Origin: Aliterella atlantica CENA595
GTDB lineage: Bacteria; Cyanobacteriota; Cyanobacteriia; Cyanobacteriales; Chroococcidiopsidaceae
Reading direction: 5' to 3'
DNA: 64,000 nt
NCBI RefSeq assembly: GCF_000952155.1
Contig: NZ_JYON01000009.1
Location: 124,001-188,000 of the forward strand
In this document: piece after piece, positions 61,495 to 64,000 of the stretch
Numbering within the stretch: position 1 is the stretch's first letter
Layout of the letters: every line of letters begins with the position of its first letter
Program-made: the position numbers and the translations under genes
The notes under the pieces: model-generated
Databases searched by the model: none
Told to the model about the DNA's origin: nothing
Seen by the model: the letters and a program-made list of their open reading frames with translations, nothing else

Positions 61495-61809
61495 AATAAT
61501 TTGAAATTAAAATCGCAAAACAACTTCAAAAACTATCATACTCCTAAGTGGAAAATGATTTTTCTAGATTTTGTCTAGCTACATTAAGCTAATCCAGTGT
61601 AGCCTAAGCTGAGGCATAAACCCGTATTGATTAACACTCTCAGGACTGAAGCTACTAATTTAGGTACGATCGTGTGTTTAAGTCAAGTTTTACCCAATTC
61701 GTACCCAAAATACAAGTTTTATCTAAATTAATCCGATAATTGCTTAAATAGTTTTAAGCAAGCACTTAATCACAACTACTCTCAAAGTCTGTCTATAACT
61801 GGTTTTCAA
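61495..61809. promoter_or_regulatory. Interval upstream of petN and 3' of tRNA-Ser
   Basis: About 315 bp. No gene is evident. It holds the promoter for petN and the 3' flank of the tRNA. It is AT-rich and has one CGATCG. No motif is clear enough to name. Confidence 0.4.
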
Positions 61810-61896
61810 CGGAGAGGGTGGGATTTGAACCCACGATGACATTGCTGCCATAACGCATTTCGAGTGCGTCGCATTCAACCACTCTGCCACCTCTCC
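61810..61896 (-). tRNA. tRNA-Ser (anticodon CGA)
   Basis: 87 nt on the minus strand. The acceptor GGAGAGG pairs with CCTCTCC and the discriminator is G. The anticodon stem ACGCA/TGCGT encloses the loop CTCGAAA, so the anticodon is CGA and reads UCG serine codons. The T arm GTGGGTTCAAATCCCAC is intact and a long variable arm is present, as in type-II Ser tRNAs. CCA is not encoded. Confidence 0.96.
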
Positions 61897-61952
61897 ATAA
61901 GGCATGATTTAGGTGTAATTATAACCGATTATCTGAGCAATTAGCCAAAATT

Positions 61953-64000
61953 CTACAGCAAAGCGCTATTAGTTTCAGGTGATTCCAGAGTTGGTTCAAA
62001 CTTATTAGCTGCTGTCCATTGAATAGCACCATCTCGCACTGTTGAGAACACTTGAACCTTATCAGTGCGTAAATTGGCTAAACTGTCTGTATCGGTGCTA
62101 CTAGAGGAAATAATTACAACTTCTGGAGCGATCGCCTCAACTGTATCCCGATCCAATGATTTACCGAAAGACCACAAAACCTGAGCATTAGTTAAATTTT
62201 GCTCTTTGAGGTTCATACTACCCACTAGCAACCAATTTTTGTTCTGAATTTGTATTTGCCATATCGGTATTTGAGCATCAACTAACTTAAATGTTGTAGA
62301 ACCTGCTGTAACACTCTCTCCCCCCTGCAACATTTGTAAGCTGCTACTTTTAAGCGATCGCACTTTTTCCCAGAGCTTTGCATTCTCTTGTGCAGCATAA
62401 AAATTTTTAACTGGAAAACGCTGTAGAAGTTCTTGCCAATTGTTATTAGTATTCAAATTAGTTGCGATCGCCCAATCAATCTGATTAATACCTTGCTGCT
62501 GTAAAAAAGGTAAAGTTGTAAACTGGGAAGTATTTTGTTCGCCGCTGCTAAATACCAATACCTTTCTACCCTCTTGGATTACCATAACGGGTTCAGTACC
62601 AGCCGCCAAGATAGTTACCCGAAATACTGTAGCCTGGATTTGCCAAACAGGAATTAATACTAATCCAACTGCGATCGCACCTGCAAACCACCAGCGTTTG
62701 CGCCACCAAGGAAGAAAACAAACTAAAGCGATCGCTCCATACACTGCTAGCAATTGCCAAATTGCTATTTTGCCAACAGCGTACGAATTTCCTGGTAAGC
62801 GGGAGAACAACTCTACTAGCAAAATTAAACTGCGAGTAGGGTAATACAACAACCAAGCTAAAGCACTTCCTACTATAGGCGAGACTAAGGCAGCGATCGC
62901 GCTAATAATTCCACCAATACTGATAATTGAGATTAAAGGTATGCTGAAAATATTTGCGATTAAGCTATAGACTGGTACTACTCCAAAAACATAGAGTTGT
63001 AACGGTAAAGTCCATAAAGCTGCTGCAATCGGTACAGCAATTAAAGTAGCGATCGCATTTGGCATCCAGTCTAATCGATTTATCAGTGCTGGAACTGTAA
63101 CTATTAACCCTAAAGTCGCTAAGAAACTCAGTTCAAACCCCAAATCCCAAATCCATAAGGGATTAAATAAGAGTAAGAGCGTTGCTGCTATTAACAGAGA
63201 ACCTAAAGGTTTGACTTTTCTCTCAGTAGCTAGAGCAATCAAAGCGCCAAATCCCATAATTACCGCTCTTAACACCGAAGGTTGCAAGCCAGTTAAGCCA
63301 ATAAACACAAATAAAGCACCTACACCGCAGCCAAATTGCCAAGTAGTACCGAAACGTTTAGTTAAAGTTAGGACCAAACCCAGAATTAAAGCAGTTTGAA
63401 AGCCAGATGCGGCTAAAGCATGAGCCAATCCCACACGAATAAATAAGTCGCGGATATCATAAGGCAAATCTACCGCTTTACTTCCCAAAACCATCGAGCT
63501 TACAAGCTGACCTTCAGGACTCCCCAGCCAGCGTACTTGCGATCGCACAATTTGCCTATTAATTTGCCACAATCCCCAAGGCGGCGGTTCGCTGTTAATT
63601 AACTTTACTTGCCTACCGCTCATCCCAGCGAAGGTATTTTCCCGCTGCAAAAACTTCTGGAAGTCAAAACTGCCTGGATTACTAGCTGGTTTCGGTCTGT
63701 ACAAAACGCCGCTAACTGTTACCCTCTGTCCTGGATACAACCCAGTAGTTTGCAGCAAAGGCACAGTTACGTACAATTTGCCTGTAACTTTCTTTCTATT
63801 AAATTCGCTTACCTCTAACCAAAACTGCCCTTTTTGGCTACGAGTTAGACGGGGTACGCTATCAATCTTGCCTTGAACCGTAACAACTTGCTGTTGAGTA
63901 TTGTTATTTACTTGACTAATATCATTAGCAGCAGGGTAAGGTAGTCTTGCTTGAAAATATAGCGTTGCTAAAAAGCCAAGTGCACTAGCTGCTAGCATTA
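61953..64000 (-). CDS. comEC: ComEC/Rec2 DNA-uptake channel (N-terminus cut by window edge)
   Basis: At least 681 residues. ComEC N-terminal OB domain (VQGKIDSVPRLTRSQKGQFW, GKLYVTVPLL), then a membrane competence domain (LAHALAASGFQTALILGLVL, the conserved H-x-x-A-x-S-G-x-x) with ~8-9 helices, and a C-terminal metallo-beta-lactamase-like domain (TILAAGTEPVMVIQEGRKVL, INQIDWAIATNLNTNN). In the C-terminal domain the classical HxHxDH motif is not present, as in other cyanobacterial ComEC with degenerate domains. Moves single-stranded DNA across the inner membrane in transformation. The ATG at 63998 is internal; the true start is outside the window. Confidence 0.92.
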   Translation of the reverse strand, partial: MLAASALGFLATLYFQARLPYPAANDISQVNNNTQQQVVTVQGKIDSVPRLTRSQKGQFWLEVSEFNRKKVTGKLYVTVPLLQTTGLYPGQRVTVSGVLYRPKPASNPGSFDFQKFLQRENTFAGMSGRQVKLINSEPPPWGLWQINRQIVRSQVRWLGSPEGQLVSSMVLGSKAVDLPYDIRDLFIRVGLAHALAASGFQTALILGLVLTLTKRFGTTWQFGCGVGALFVFIGLTGLQPSVLRAVIMGFGALIALATERKVKPLGSLLIAATLLLLFNPLWIWDLGFELSFLATLGLIVTVPALINRLDWMPNAIATLIAVPIAAALWTLPLQLYVFGVVPVYSLIANIFSIPLISIISIGGIISAIAALVSPIVGSALAWLLYYPTRSLILLVELFSRLPGNSYAVGKIAIWQLLAVYGAIALVCFLPWWRKRWWFAGAIAVGLVLIPVWQIQATVFRVTILAAGTEPVMVIQEGRKVLVFSSGEQNTSQFTTLPFLQQQGINQIDWAIATNLNTNNNWQELLQRFPVKNFYAAQENAKLWEKVRSLKSSSLQMLQGGESVTAGSTTFKLVDAQIPIWQIQIQNKNWLLVGSMNLKEQNLTNAQVLWSFGKSLDRDTVEAIAPEVVIISSSSTDTDSLANLRTDKVQVFSTVRDGAIQWTAANKFEPTLESPETNSALL

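Overview
The window is chromosomal DNA from a cyanobacterium. The HIP1 octamer GCGATCGC is scattered through most genes, petN (cytochrome b6f) is present, and speA, glgB, DevC/DevA-type ABC genes, DUF3153, ScpA, AI-2E and Zam-like RNB proteins are all in the cyanobacterial style. Gene content and the heptameric tandem repeats fit a Chroococcidiopsis/Gloeocapsa/Nostocales-type genome. I cannot name the species.

Layout. (1) 1-5824: a truncated TPR protein, a metallophosphoesterase, acetyl-CoA synthetase (acs) and a DevC/DevA-like exporter pair without a DevB. (2) 5825-16101: a lipid-like accessory block. Four minus-strand genes run Rieske oxygenase, alpha-oxoamine synthase (serine-palmitoyltransferase class), GNAT-fold acyltransferase, extended SDR. 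The last three have the family composition of the bacterial ceramide core (Spt, bCerS, CerR). Beyond them lie an MFS exporter, a GH3-type acyl-adenylating enzyme, a fatty-acid-hydroxylase-superfamily protein, an Mpo1-like (DUF962) protein and an amidohydrolase. This is the best candidate for an undescribed system: a cyanobacterial sphingolipid-like or related acyl-amino lipid pathway. (3) 16162-35964: about 20 kb of exopolysaccharide genes, all on the minus strand. They comprise a Wzm/Wzt-like ABC exporter, five to six glycosyltransferases, three methyltransferases, an EpsG-like polymerase, a YdcF-like protein, Gmd, WcaF, a Wzc-like tyrosine autokinase and a large outer-membrane beta-barrel. 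Parts of it (about 28.6-29.8 kb and 31.1-34.9 kb) are AT-rich and lack HIP1, as expected of exchanged polysaccharide genes. (4) 36463-64000: mostly core genes: terC, ndk, speA, a sugar-1-phosphate nucleotidylyltransferase, scpA, AI-2E, pdxH, DUF3153, TPR, argB, aroK, LapA-like, ubiX, RNB protein, clpP, ftsI with an FtsL-like gene upstream, a small lipoprotein, GST, glgB, petN with a 51-residue membrane protein behind it, tRNA-Ser(CGA), and ComEC running off the right edge.

How the genes work together. The lipid block would condense an amino acid with an acyl chain, N-acylate and reduce the product, and then hydroxylate or further modify it. The polysaccharide block would build and export a glycan containing GDP-mannose-derived sugar, with sugar nucleotide possibly supplied by the nucleotidylyltransferase at 39952-41112. 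The RNB protein and UbiX form one transcription unit, as do the FtsL-like protein and FtsI.

Starts were adjusted by eye where an ATG or a better ribosome binding site lay inside a longer frame (acs, Rieske, GH3, fatty-acid hydroxylase, GT4 at 20817, DUF3153, glgB, the small protein at 48063, the protein at 52681). All family assignments come from motif reading without database searches.
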